Shown here: positions 8,853 through 17,404 of the stretch, piece by piece
Position numbering within the stretch: position 1 is the stretch's first letter
Layout of the letters: the number at the start of each line of letters is the position of its first letter
Assembly (NCBI GenBank): GCA_021162845.1
Contig: JAGGXX010000061.1
Span: 1 to 64,000, forward strand
Direction of reading: 5' to 3'
Source of the DNA: Thermoprotei archaeon
GTDB lineage: Archaea > Thermoproteota > Thermoprotei > QMSL01 > B3-G16
Length of the DNA stretch: 64,000 nt
Made by a program: the position numbers and the translations under genes
The notes under the pieces: generated by a model
Told to the model about the DNA's origin: nothing
What the model saw: only the letters and a program-made list of their open reading frames with translations
Database searches by the model: none

Positions 8853-9974
8853 ATGAGAATAACTAAGGAAAACCTGGCCAAACTCGAGGAGTATTACGCG
8901 GGTTATCTTGAGGGTAGGAAACTTGATGAATTCCTCGAGGATTTCGACATAAAGTTCGCATGTGGACATTGGGCGGCTGGCGACTTCCTCGACCGGTTCG
9001 CTACGGAAGGATATTGGCCTGAACTGGATAGCAGCATAGAGGCGCAGATGAAACGCGTGGCTAAAGCCGGGGTAAAGGGCATAGAATTCCATGAAGTATT
9101 GTTCATAGATGAGAACCTTAAGGTAGTGGAGGATCGTATAACTAAAGTTAAGGAGCTACTAGAGAAGTTAGGCCTGACTCCCACCACGATGAACGTGAAC
9201 ATGTTCACTGATCCGAGATGGAAGCTAGGTAGCGTGACGAATCCCAAGAAGGAAGTGCGTGAAAAGGCCCTGGAGGTGTTGCTTCAGGCAGCCGATATAG
9301 CCAAGGCGGTAGGATGTCAGACGCTTAGCTTCTGGCCCGGTCAGGATGGTTGGGACTACAACTTCGAGGTCAACTATGGTAAGCAGTTCGAGTGGTTCCT
9401 AGATGCCTGCAAGACGGTATCCAAAAGGTGCAAAGAATTAGGCCTAAGGTTCGGCATCGAGGCTAAGCTTAAGGAGCCCAAAGAGGGCAATATGGTCGTC
9501 CCGACGACACACCTAGCTGGCTGGATAGCACATATAGTAAATGAAGAGTTAGGCGACAAAGTTATGGGCGTTACGATAGATTATGGCCATGAGCAAATGT
9601 ACGCCGTCGAACCCGCTTTCACGGTATATGTCCTCAACAGGATGGGCGTGCCGATAACCAACTTTCACGTCAATACGGCTAAACTCCATAGTAACGACGA
9701 GGATAGGGTCTTTGGGACAGGGGACGTATGGCGCTTCGTCGACTACTTGTATGCCGCCATAGATATAGGCTATGATGGTTGGTTCTCAGAGGATCAGTTC
9801 ACCTACCGCATGGATCCAGTAAAGGGCATAGCCCTCTCAAAGGAGCTCTTTGGAAACCTAATGAAAAAGGCCTTAGCAATCTATGCTCATAGGGATAAGC
9901 TTGAGGAAGCCAGAGCGCTAGGAGATCAAGCAGAGGTTCTCAATGTAGTCAAAAAATACATATTGACATTTTAG
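8853..9974 (+). CDS. Xylose-isomerase-like TIM-barrel sugar isomerase
   Basis: A 373-residue TIM barrel of the xylose isomerase / AP-endonuclease-2 superfamily. Metal-ligand strands are visible: GIEFHEV, LRFGIEAKLKEPK (Glu on a middle strand), VTIDYGHEQM (Asp, His), and GYDGWFSEDQF. SFWPGQDGWDYNF resembles the substrate-loop region of xylose and rhamnose isomerases. The likely reaction is aldose-ketose isomerisation. With xylulokinase at 370 this could make a xylose route, but L-rhamnose, L-fucose or another sugar cannot be excluded. It is monocistronic, followed by T-rich tracts and a convergent Lrp-like regulator. Confidence 0.75.
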   Translation: MRITKENLAKLEEYYAGYLEGRKLDEFLEDFDIKFACGHWAAGDFLDRFATEGYWPELDSSIEAQMKRVAKAGVKGIEFHEVLFIDENLKVVEDRITKVKELLEKLGLTPTTMNVNMFTDPRWKLGSVTNPKKEVREKALEVLLQAADIAKAVGCQTLSFWPGQDGWDYNFEVNYGKQFEWFLDACKTVSKRCKELGLRFGIEAKLKEPKEGNMVVPTTHLAGWIAHIVNEELGDKVMGVTIDYGHEQMYAVEPAFTVYVLNRMGVPITNFHVNTAKLHSNDEDRVFGTGDVWRFVDYLYAAIDIGYDGWFSEDQFTYRMDPVKGIALSKELFGNLMKKALAIYAHRDKLEEARALGDQAEVLNVVKKYILTF

Positions 9975-9995
9975 TTTTTCTCCTTAGGTTTTTCC
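9974..9995 (+). terminator. T-rich transcription termination tract
   Basis: Two runs of five T within about 20 bases directly follow the stop of the isomerase gene. Archaeal RNA polymerase commonly terminates at such U-rich tracts. No stem is needed or seen. Confidence 0.35.
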
Positions 9996-9996
9996 T

Positions 9997-10464
9997 CTAT
10001 GAGCTGTACGATTTCCTCCTCTTTAAGGCCCGCTCTACGGGGTGTGTGGGTCTGTACTTAAGGTCATCGCGCACCATGTAAGTTATAACATCGCATCCCC
10101 TTCTCCTGAGCCACCTAATGAGCTTACGCAATTCCCCGATGTCGTGTACCATAGTCCCCATTAACAATTCCCCGTCCATCAGGAGATAGGCTTGATCGAT
10201 TCGCCCATCCCTTAATATCAACCTTTTTATTTCGGCCTCCTTGAATCCCATCGTTATACGCAGAATGGCCCGCAAGCTAAGTCCGACCTTATAGGGGTTC
10301 ACATCCACTGTAAACCTCCTAATCACCTTACCCTCCATCAAGTTCCTCATCTTATTATAGACGCCTTGTCTGCTTATACCATACGCCCTACTGAGGGCCG
10401 CTATGCTGATCCTGCTATTGTTGAGCAATTTAAGCAATATCCCCGCTTCAACTGATCCAAGCAT
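9997..10464 (-). CDS. Lrp/AsnC-family transcriptional regulator
   Basis: The 155-residue protein has an N-terminal helix-turn-helix (about residues 15-60: SRISIAALSRAYGISRQG then VYNKMRNLMEGKVIRRFTV), followed by a beta-alpha RAM-like domain (about 70-135) that normally forms ligand-responsive dimers or octamers. A basic tail, ERALKRRKS, ends it. It converges with the isomerase gene and is divergent from the unknown gene at 10689. The AT-rich intergenic stretch with a palindrome at 10524-10542 is a plausible autoregulatory site. The ligand is unknown. Confidence 0.82.
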   Translation of the reverse strand: MLGSVEAGILLKLLNNSRISIAALSRAYGISRQGVYNKMRNLMEGKVIRRFTVDVNPYKVGLSLRAILRITMGFKEAEIKRLILRDGRIDQAYLLMDGELLMGTMVHDIGELRKLIRWLRRRGCDVITYMVRDDLKYRPTHPVERALKRRKSYSS

Positions 10465-10523
10465 ACGTATATAGCTATTGCTATGACTTATTAAATAAAG
10501 ATTTAAGTTGTTTAATTATAAAA

Positions 10524-10542
10524 TATCTATTTTTATTAGATA
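10524..10542. promoter_or_regulatory. AT-rich palindrome upstream of the Lrp-like gene
   Basis: TATCTA, seven bases, then TAGATA form an interrupted palindrome in the 224-base divergent region between the Lrp-like gene and the gene at 10689. Lrp-family proteins often bind such AT-rich inverted sites near their own promoters. Assignment as an operator is inference. Confidence 0.3.
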
Positions 10543-10688
10543 AATACTACGGCTTATAATCACTTCATCGAATGAAAGTCGCATACTTCATGCGCGTTTC
10601 CCATCTTTTCTATCTTTCATAAGATTTCCCTGTGTTCCGTTTAGCAAGGCTTTATCCCTATGCGGGTGGCTATCCTTATTGAGTCGCC

Positions 10689-11528
10689 GTGTTCGTAACG
10701 GAGGATTATCTGGTGAAGCTACTCTTAGGCTTATTAGATGGTAGCCTGAAGGATGTAGACACTCCAGAGTTGAAGAGAATAGCCGAGAGGCTAAACCGTG
10801 TCGTAGATCCCGGCGAGAGAATTGCCATCTTGATGAGAGAAGGTATTCTCACCATAGGTCCAAGGAATGTGCTCATACTGGGATACCCCATAACAGATAA
10901 GAACGTCCTGAGGCTTTTATACGATGAGGTATCGCGGTATCTCCCTCCGGATAAAAGGCGGATTCTAGCGAAACTCTCCTTTTCGCTGACAAGGCTATAC
11001 AGGGAGGGGAACAGAGAGGATTTCCTCTCATCCTTAGCTAACCTAGTCAGGGCTCTTTATGAGGATGATCCAAATGATTACATCAGGGAAATGGAGGAAC
11101 TAGCTTCCCTAATGGTCGTTGACCGACGTCTTGCATTGATGACGATTAGGCTAATCGAAGGCTTAGGCCGCCAACGAAACGCCCATATGGTCTACGTGTT
11201 CCTGATGCTAGCCTGCATCATGAGAGCTCTCAGAAGCCCCATCTACAGGTTGCTCCTCAGGAGGATCGGCATCAGCTCATATTGGGATGAGATAAAACTA
11301 TATCACCCCTACATAATACTCAGGAGGAGAAAGGAGCTCTATCTTATCGAGGTGAGGGTTGATAAGAGGGAAGCCGTAATCCTAATCTTACCAAGAGGCA
11401 TAGACTATTACGCTGGATACTGCTTGGTCAGGCGTACTTTATGGACTAAGGATATACCCGATGCATTCGAAGCCGTCCTGGCATCAGCCGAAAGACGAGC
11501 TGAGTTCCTTCTTAACGTTAACAGCTAA
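10689..11528 (+). CDS. Hypothetical protein, helical N-terminus with basic beta-rich C-terminus
   Basis: I do not recognise this 279-residue protein. The first roughly 190 residues look all-helical (VTEDYLVKLLLGLLDGSL and AERLNRVVDPGERIAILMREG), suggesting a winged-helix or HEAT-like part. The last 90 are strand-rich and basic (YIILRRRKELYLIEVRVDKRE). No signal peptide or membrane span is seen. It starts with GTG and stands alone, divergent from the Lrp-like regulator and 67 bases before a HAD phosphatase in the same direction. Codon use matches its neighbours. Confidence 0.6.
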   Translation: MFVTEDYLVKLLLGLLDGSLKDVDTPELKRIAERLNRVVDPGERIAILMREGILTIGPRNVLILGYPITDKNVLRLLYDEVSRYLPPDKRRILAKLSFSLTRLYREGNREDFLSSLANLVRALYEDDPNDYIREMEELASLMVVDRRLALMTIRLIEGLGRQRNAHMVYVFLMLACIMRALRSPIYRLLLRRIGISSYWDEIKLYHPYIILRRRKELYLIEVRVDKREAVILILPRGIDYYAGYCLVRRTLWTKDIPDAFEAVLASAERRAEFLLNVNS

Positions 11529-11595
11529 ATCGTAATTAAGAGACTATCGAAATATACAAGCCCTCTTCCACATAGAGGTAGAGCTGGGGATTTAC

Positions 11596-12252
11596 ATGAT
11601 GAGGGTAAAGGCCGTAATCTTCGATATGGATGGGACGCTTATCGATACGAGTGAAGCTCACATCAAGGCCTGGCTGGAAGCGTCAAGATCTATAGGCATC
11701 AGAGGACTGAAAGCGGATGACGTAAGATGTCATCTAGGTAAGACCTCACTTGCCATAGCTAAGGGGCTTTTACGTCATGTCGGAGTATCTGAAGATCTAG
11801 CGGAGAGGTTCGCCGAGCTAAAGGACAAGCTTTTCCTCAAAAAATACGTATACATGGTCCTGCCCTTCCCCCATTCCGCGATCACGCTCTCATCGCTTAA
11901 GGCACAGGGGACCAAGGTAGCTGTGGTATCCTCAAACCCCTCTCGGCTCATAAAGGAAGTACTGAGGTCCACAGGCCTATTGAAATATGTAGACGTGATA
12001 GTCGGCCAGGATGAAGTTCGGGAGGGTAAACCATCTCCTGAGCCGATACTCAAGGCCTTATCAAAGCTAGGTGTCGGGAAAGGAGAAGCATTGGTCGTAG
12101 GTGACAGTAGATATGATATGATAGCCGCCAAGAGGGCCGGTGTAAGGGCGTATGGTGTATTAACCGGCGTAGATACTGCCGATGAGTTACTCAAGGCGGG
12201 CGCCCAGAAGGTATTACCTACGCTCAGGGATCTATTAAATGACATCGTATAA
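11596..12252 (+). CDS. HAD-superfamily phosphatase (phosphoglycolate phosphatase-like)
   Basis: The 218-residue protein carries all four HAD motifs: I, VIFDMDGTLIDT; II, VAVVSSNP; III, the Lys in EGKPSPEP; IV, VVGDSRYDMIAA. The alpha-helical cap between motifs I and II makes it subfamily IA, like phosphoglycolate phosphatase or beta-phosphoglucomutase. It likely dephosphorylates a small metabolite. It is one of two HAD enzymes in the window that could supply the missing histidinol-phosphatase step. An ATG start follows GGGG-rich sequence. The substrate is unknown. Confidence 0.82.
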   Translation: MMRVKAVIFDMDGTLIDTSEAHIKAWLEASRSIGIRGLKADDVRCHLGKTSLAIAKGLLRHVGVSEDLAERFAELKDKLFLKKYVYMVLPFPHSAITLSSLKAQGTKVAVVSSNPSRLIKEVLRSTGLLKYVDVIVGQDEVREGKPSPEPILKALSKLGVGKGEALVVGDSRYDMIAAKRAGVRAYGVLTGVDTADELLKAGAQKVLPTLRDLLNDIV

Positions 12253-12327
12253 AGCATAGCTTCAATAGGCTTCACGGAAATATCCCTATGGTCGATGATC
12301 TCGTTTTCCACACGGTAATTAGCTGAC

Positions 12328-12669
12328 CTAAGGCTCCATTCTCTCGACATCCAGCCACACTAACGTTATCGGATTATCCTTACTAGCTATGACATGGTGC
12401 TCCTCCCCTGGCTCGATGAGGATTATTTCGCCTCCTCTAAACGAGTATTCCCTTCCATTTACCATCATAGTAGCCTCTCCATCCAGGCCTATGAAGATCT
12501 CAGGCTGTTCATGCACGTGCTTTTCCCCTTTATGGCTTATCTCTCCTGGCCTGTAGACATGAACTCCTCCCTGAACAATCCTATACCCCTCAAGGGAGAG
12601 CGAGGGTAGGAGGCTATCCTCCTTCGCCTTCTTCAAGCTGTAAATCGAGAATTTCTTCACTTTAAACAC
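12328..12669 (-). CDS. Cupin-domain protein
   Basis: At 113 residues this is a single small cupin barrel. Motif 1 is GEKHVHEQPEIFIGLDGEATM (two His and a Glu for metal binding), and motif 2 is GEIILIEPGEEHHVIA. Such proteins bind a divalent metal and act as dioxygenases, isomerases or sensors; the reaction here cannot be told. The start is GTG with GGAGGG just upstream. It converges with the HAD gene. Confidence 0.8.
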   Translation of the reverse strand: MFKVKKFSIYSLKKAKEDSLLPSLSLEGYRIVQGGVHVYRPGEISHKGEKHVHEQPEIFIGLDGEATMMVNGREYSFRGGEIILIEPGEEHHVIASKDNPITLVWLDVERMEP

Positions 12670-12969
12670 CCTCCTTGATCATGCTATGGTGTGTTTGGCT
12701 ATTATCGCTTACCGTTCTTTTTCACTCTGCATCTCTTTAGTGCGAAGGCTTTATCACAGCTCGCTTCGCTCCTAATGATAGGCGTTGTCCGATGAGGGGT
12801 TCGGCCGGACAGGAAAATGACGCGACTTATGAAGCTTGTATAATAGCACTAAGAAGGCTATTATAAATTTCATGATACGGTTCCACAGCCCCTTCTCCAT
12901 GAATAAACTTTTTTATTCTGAGGGTGGGCTAATCAGAAGTGGTTAACGGCGATTAAAAGGTGCCTTCCC
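12670..12969. other. Intergenic region between the cupin gene and the redox cluster
   Basis: No convincing gene is seen. Around 12900-12920 a short stem, GAATAA with TTATTC, encloses a run of T that could serve as box A for the ferredoxin gene, placing initiation near 12942. GGTG at 12959-12962 precedes the ATG at 12970. A 24-codon open frame beginning at 12791 has no supporting signal. Confidence 0.4.
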
Positions 12970-13452
12970 ATGGAGTCTATAGAACATGGGGAACAATTGG
13001 TCTTAATTCATGACCCGGACAGGTGTACAGGTTGCATGACCTGCATGATGGCCTGCGCCTATAAACACTACCATACTCTCGATCTTGATAAGGCATTTAG
13101 GTTGATCCTGGAGATGAATGAAGGCTTCTTTGTCGCTTCATATTGCGTCCACTGCGACTATCCGGCATGTGTCGCTGCATGTCCTACGGGGGCCATGCAT
13201 AAGGATGAGAGGAGTGGCTGGGTCCTGAACAATCCCCTTCTCTGTATCGGTTGCGGTAACTGCGTCTACGCCTGTCCTGTATCTAACCCTCGAATAGATC
13301 CCTTCCTTAAGATCAGCGTCAAGTGCGATTTCTGCGGTGGGGACCCTTGGTGTGCGAAGTTCTGCCCGAGCGGTGCTACCCGGGTCGTAACACGTGAGGA
13401 GGCTAGGGACTTCTTTAAGAAGGTACTACCCAAGTTGGGGGTTAGGCTTTGA
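12970..13452 (+). CDS. Polyferredoxin electron-transfer protein (HycB/CooF-like)
   Basis: The 160-residue protein contains four cysteine clusters for up to four [4Fe-4S] centres: CTGCMTCMMAC near residue 20, CVHCDYPACVAACP near 60, CIGCGNCVYACP near 95, and CDFCGGDPWCAKFCP near 120. This layout is typical of CooF/HycB/HydN ferredoxin subunits that wire oxidoreductases to hydrogenases. It is soluble, with no signal. It overlaps the next gene by four bases and forms an apparent operon with an HdrC-tail-like protein and HdrB, just upstream of a group 4 hydrogenase large subunit. Confidence 0.85.
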   Translation: MESIEHGEQLVLIHDPDRCTGCMTCMMACAYKHYHTLDLDKAFRLILEMNEGFFVASYCVHCDYPACVAACPTGAMHKDERSGWVLNNPLLCIGCGNCVYACPVSNPRIDPFLKISVKCDFCGGDPWCAKFCPSGATRVVTREEARDFFKKVLPKLGVRL

Positions 13453-13715
13453 ACGAAATCCATCCCTTAAGGAAGAGGTTTAGGAGCCTACCCAGTTCCT
13501 TTAAGGGTCTACTGCGTAGTGAATTGCGCATAGGCCATATATACGAACTTACGGACCTAACGGTTAGCGATAGGGAAGATCTAGGCTTGCCCTCTAAGCC
13601 TCCTACCGCCTATTCTGATCCCAATGCCTTAGAAGCCCTTAAGCGGATAGCTAAGGCGACCAACCTGAAGAAAGATACGGGCTTTGATGTCGATAAGCTG
13701 GATTTCGAGTGGTGA
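13449..13715 (+). CDS. HdrC C-terminal-domain-like protein lacking Fe-S cysteines
   Basis: The 88-residue protein has no cysteine. DREDLGLPSKPPTAYSDP followed by a helix and TGFD resembles, from memory, the C-terminal helical part of heterodisulfide reductase subunit C ('GLP.PPT...DP..L..I...TGF'). The N-terminal two-cluster ferredoxin domain of HdrC is absent, and the preceding gene supplies separate clusters. It starts with TTG overlapping the ferredoxin gene and ends overlapping hdrB, so a split HdrC translated together with its Fe-S partner is plausible. The family match needs a profile search. Confidence 0.55.
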   Translation: MNEIHPLRKRFRSLPSSFKGLLRSELRIGHIYELTDLTVSDREDLGLPSKPPTAYSDPNALEALKRIAKATNLKKDTGFDVDKLDFEW

Positions 13716-14581
13716 TGATCATTAACGCAAGGTACATAGCCTTTTGGGGTTGTACCATACCGGCCTTACAGCCTTACGTTGAGAAAGCAGCCAGACTAGT
13801 GTTCGGAGAGCTAGGGATTACACTAGCTGAGCCAGAGGGCATGACGTGTTGCCCCGATCCAGACATCACGCATATGGCCAGTCATGAGTATTGGCTGATA
13901 ACGGCAGCTAGGAACCTCGCTCTTGCCGAGAGGAGAGGTCTTGACCTCATGACCCCATGCAATGGATGCTTCTTCACCTTTACTGAGGCCATAAGCGAGC
14001 TGAAGAGGAACGGTAAAAAGGCGAATGCGGTTTTGAGCGAGAACTTTAACATGACGTTTAAGGGCAAGGTACGCGTCTATCATGCACTTGAAGTCCTTTA
14101 TGATGTAGTGGGCCCTGAAAACATCAAGGCCAAGTTCACGAGAAGTCTAAATGGCTTAAGGGTAACTATACATCCCGGCTGTAAGCTCCTCAAGTATGAG
14201 GAGAAGCGATTGGACGTTAAGCTATACGAGCTTACTAAGCTAACAGGATCCACGATATTGACCTACGGCCTAGAGCGCTTATGCTGTGGGGTTCCCCTGA
14301 TGTACTTAGATGCTGATAAGGCCATAGAGCTTAGGACAAAGCCTAAACTAGATAGAATGAAGGAGGTCAATCCCGACGCCATAGTAGTGATATGCCCCGC
14401 GTGCCATAATCAGCTCGAAAAAGGTCAATTAATGATATCAGAGGATGAGGAATACGACATACCAGTCATTAGTCTCCTGGAGCTCTTAGCCCTATGCATG
14501 GGCTTTTCACCTGACGACATAGGTATGTACTTACATAGGATCCCTGCAGATGATGCCCTAGAGAAACTAGGACTTATATAG
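13709..14581 (+). CDS. hdrB: Heterodisulfide reductase subunit B-like protein
   Basis: The 290-residue protein has both cysteine-rich CCG domains. Domain one uses C15, C47-C48, C84 and C87; domain two uses C158, C192-C193, C229 and C232. In HdrB these bind two noncubane [4Fe-4S] clusters that cleave a disulfide. The substrate in non-methanogens is not CoM-S-S-CoB and may be another thiol carrier. Possible starts are tandem GTG codons (13709, 13712) or ATG 13715, all inside the previous gene's end. No HdrA flavoprotein is found in the window. Confidence 0.85.
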   Translation: MVMIINARYIAFWGCTIPALQPYVEKAARLVFGELGITLAEPEGMTCCPDPDITHMASHEYWLITAARNLALAERRGLDLMTPCNGCFFTFTEAISELKRNGKKANAVLSENFNMTFKGKVRVYHALEVLYDVVGPENIKAKFTRSLNGLRVTIHPGCKLLKYEEKRLDVKLYELTKLTGSTILTYGLERLCCGVPLMYLDADKAIELRTKPKLDRMKEVNPDAIVVICPACHNQLEKGQLMISEDEEYDIPVISLLELLALCMGFSPDDIGMYLHRIPADDALEKLGLI

Positions 14582-14660
14582 GTGGACTGGGCCTCAGATG
14601 GTGTTGTGTCATGATGTGGACGCTCAGGCCTAGTAAATCCGCATTCCTTAGGATGAGATC

Positions 14661-16298
14661 ATGAGCTTAAGAGAGGCAGTTATTAAGGAACTCTTAAATG
14701 TCATGCGCGAGGATCTAAAGGAGATCTGCGAATCTAAAGCCTATAGGAACACGACATTAGTTATCCTTAACCCATCGAAGGTGTGCGATTTAACTAGGAT
14801 CATGAAGGAGAAGTTCGATGCCCGTCTTTCTCATGAGTTCGCACTGGAGGACGAGTTAGGATTCAGGGTATATTACGTCTACGATCTTTCCTTCATGGAG
14901 AGGCATCTCCACTTAATAGCCATGACTAGGATATCGCGCGGAGAAACTATCCCCTCAATAGCCCCCGTAACTGAGGAGGCTTTATGGGCGGAGAGGGAGT
15001 ATGCCGAGTTGTTAGGCATCAGCTACGTGAACCATCCCGACGGCGAGAAGCTCAGGCATCAGTTCCTACCGCATGAATGGCCTGATGTCCCGGAGAAAGG
15101 AAGCTGGGTTACGACGCCTAGGCCGTACGGAGCCTATTCCATATTACCGTTCGGTCCTTATCACCCTGCCCTTCTCGAAGCCACTTACTTCCGGGTATTA
15201 GCTGAGGGGGAAATGGTCCTCGATATAGATATCAAGACGGGCTTCAATCATCGGGGTATAATGAAGTTGGCTGAGAAGCGGGATTATCACAAAGCGTTAC
15301 ACCTGTGTACACGTGTCTGCGGCATATGTAATGCGGCCCATGCCCAGACGTATGTTAACGCTGTTGAAAACCTCTTAGGCATTGAGGTCCCTGAACGTGC
15401 CAAGTACATAAGGGTACTTGCCGATGAGCTAAACAGAATTCACAGTCATTTGCTTTACTTTGGCGTAGAATCATATCTAGCTGGCTTCGAGACGCTATTC
15501 ATGCTCTCCTTCAGGTATAGGGAGGAGGTCATGGATGCCATAGAGCTGCTCTCCGGTAACAGGGTTCTCATGGACATACATGACATAGGGGGCGTTAGAA
15601 GGGATGTATCAGACGAGGCTTTAACGAAAATCAGGGGTAGACTGAGAAGCCTAAGGGAGGCCGTTGAGAAGTTCATAGGTATGCTACAAGAGCACAGAGT
15701 ACTTAGGGCGAGAATGGAGGACATAGGAGTCCTAAGAGCGGTCGATGCTAAGAGAGCGGGTGCAGTAGGTCCTACAGCAAGGGGGAGCGGGTGGAGGATT
15801 GATGTAAGGCACGATAGTCCGTGCGAGGTATACGATGAGGTCTCCTGGGAGGTGATTACCGATGAGGGCAAGGACGTCTTATCACGGACTATGGTTCGCC
15901 TCAGGGAAGTATTGGTTTCAATAGGGATATGCGAACAATGTCTCGAAGCCCTACAGCGCGTTAAGGGTCCAGTAAAGCTTGAAGATATGCCCAGCCCAGA
16001 GGCCGGAGCAGAGGGCATGGGTCTATATGAGGCACCCCGAGGCGAACTATTCTACTACGTAGTAAGTGATGGCTCTCCAAATCCCTATGCCGTTCGAATC
16101 AGAACGCCTTCCTACAGGAACATGTACGTCCTAAAGTATATGGTGCCCGGCTACGAGCTAGCCGATGTGCCCGTCATAATAGGTAGCATAGATCCATGTC
16201 TCGCATGCACCGATAGGATACAGGTGATTGATGTCAAGCGAGGGGAGATCCGGTACTACTCCATTAGGGAGCTAAAGCGTCATAATAGAATCACGTAG
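14661..16298 (+). CDS. Group 4 membrane-bound [NiFe] hydrogenase large subunit with fused NuoC-like domain
   Basis: The 545-residue protein combines a 30-kDa NuoC-like N-terminal domain (about residues 1-120) with a NuoD/HycE catalytic domain, as in HycE/HyfG. Both Ni-binding CxxC pairs are present, RVCGIC (C220, C223) and DPCLACTDR (C513, C516), so it should be a true hydrogenase and not a complex I quinone module. A 26-residue tail after the TDR indicates maturation by an endopeptidase not encoded here. It acts at the cytoplasmic face of the membrane. Its 3' end overlaps the convergent membrane-subunit gene by 19 bases. Confidence 0.9.
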   Translation: MSLREAVIKELLNVMREDLKEICESKAYRNTTLVILNPSKVCDLTRIMKEKFDARLSHEFALEDELGFRVYYVYDLSFMERHLHLIAMTRISRGETIPSIAPVTEEALWAEREYAELLGISYVNHPDGEKLRHQFLPHEWPDVPEKGSWVTTPRPYGAYSILPFGPYHPALLEATYFRVLAEGEMVLDIDIKTGFNHRGIMKLAEKRDYHKALHLCTRVCGICNAAHAQTYVNAVENLLGIEVPERAKYIRVLADELNRIHSHLLYFGVESYLAGFETLFMLSFRYREEVMDAIELLSGNRVLMDIHDIGGVRRDVSDEALTKIRGRLRSLREAVEKFIGMLQEHRVLRARMEDIGVLRAVDAKRAGAVGPTARGSGWRIDVRHDSPCEVYDEVSWEVITDEGKDVLSRTMVRLREVLVSIGICEQCLEALQRVKGPVKLEDMPSPEAGAEGMGLYEAPRGELFYYVVSDGSPNPYAVRIRTPSYRNMYVLKYMVPGYELADVPVIIGSIDPCLACTDRIQVIDVKRGEIRYYSIRELKRHNRIT

Positions 16299-17248
16299 AT
16301 GCTAGACCACGCCAACGAGAGAATTGATATGACGAGCGTTAACTTCGTGTAAAAGCTGACCGCTTGATCTATCCTATACCTAGGCATAAGCGCTGAGATG
16401 AGGGTTAACAGAAAGACGACAATTGCGGCTAAAGCGAAAAAGAATAATGCTCCTAGTACATTGGAGGAAGGCCATCCTCCTGCTAAGAATAAATCGACGA
16501 AGAGCCCTGAGAGCTGGAAGAGCAAGAGCACCTTAGTGACCTCGATTAACGCGAGCATCTTACCACTATACTCCGTAAAGGGACCGGAGACTATCTCTAC
16601 ATCAGCTTCGGGGATATCGAAGGGCTTAAGATGAAGCTTCCCCAAAATGGCTAACATGAACGCAACGCCTGCAAGAGGGTTCACTAGGAGGTAAGGTACG
16701 CCCTGTTTAGCTACGATTCCGCGTATGGTAAGGTCACTAGCCAGTATAGCGACGGATATTATCGCTGAGATGAGCGGTATCTCATATGCTAAGAAGAGCT
16801 CCGCCTCACGCCTAGCTCCGATTAAGGCCCATGGAGATCCGCTAGAAGCCGCACCTACCACCCAGAAGACCGGTACGAACGCTAAGATCATGAATACTAT
16901 TATGGCACTCAGTGGGGTCCAACTAAGCGGGCTGTTAAGCCCCGGGATGACCAAGAACCACGTACTTACAATGGAAAGCAATAGCGCTATGATAGGTGAT
17001 AAGATGAACCAGGTCTTAATGGACGATTCTTGGATCAAAGTCTGCTTATGCCATAGTTTAATTATGTCGTAAAGCGGTTGCCAGAACCTGCTTACCCCTA
17101 ATCCTCTGCGTAGATCCCGCGGCATTATGAGATAAGGCCCCCTCCTATGTTGCATCCGTGCCAATAACTTCCTGAGCTCATATGAATAGGCCAGCCCTGC
17201 TATAAGGGAGATACAGGGAAACACGAACAAGTATATCGCGCTAATCAT
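16280..17248 (-). CDS. Hydrogenase membrane anchor subunit (NuoH/HyfC/EchB-like)
   Basis: The 322-residue protein has about eight membrane helices. Diagnostic cytoplasmic loops are RMQHRRGPYL near residue 33, the QPLYDIIKLWHKQ loop, and GKLHLKPFDIPEADVEIVSGP with FTEYSGKMLALIE near residues 205-235. These are the NuoH/HyfC signatures that contact the large and small subunits and carry the charged channel near the quinone-like cavity. It starts with ATG. It lies opposite to, and overlaps the end of, the large-subunit gene, an unusual layout for subunits of one complex. Confidence 0.9.
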   Translation of the reverse strand: MISAIYLFVFPCISLIAGLAYSYELRKLLARMQHRRGPYLIMPRDLRRGLGVSRFWQPLYDIIKLWHKQTLIQESSIKTWFILSPIIALLLSIVSTWFLVIPGLNSPLSWTPLSAIIVFMILAFVPVFWVVGAASSGSPWALIGARREAELFLAYEIPLISAIISVAILASDLTIRGIVAKQGVPYLLVNPLAGVAFMLAILGKLHLKPFDIPEADVEIVSGPFTEYSGKMLALIEVTKVLLLFQLSGLFVDLFLAGGWPSSNVLGALFFFALAAIVVFLLTLISALMPRYRIDQAVSFYTKLTLVISILSLAWSSIYVILL

Positions 17249-17404
17249 AGGGATTTACACCTCACGGGAGGATCCTAAGTACTTGTTGAAAGAGTGCACC
17301 ATCTTGAAGTCCACATGAGCTCATAGGTAATGCTGGCCGAAATCTCTCCTTTCCCCTCAACATCCTCGGAATCACATCTCCTGACATGTTATCCCCCATT
17401 CCCC

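Noticed and set aside
12791-12865. 24-codon ORF before the redox cluster
   Set aside because: No ribosome-binding site and no recognisable sequence; probably chance.
13449-13715. Full-length HdrC
   Set aside because: The protein has no cysteine and lacks the two [4Fe-4S] motifs, so it can be at most the C-terminal part.
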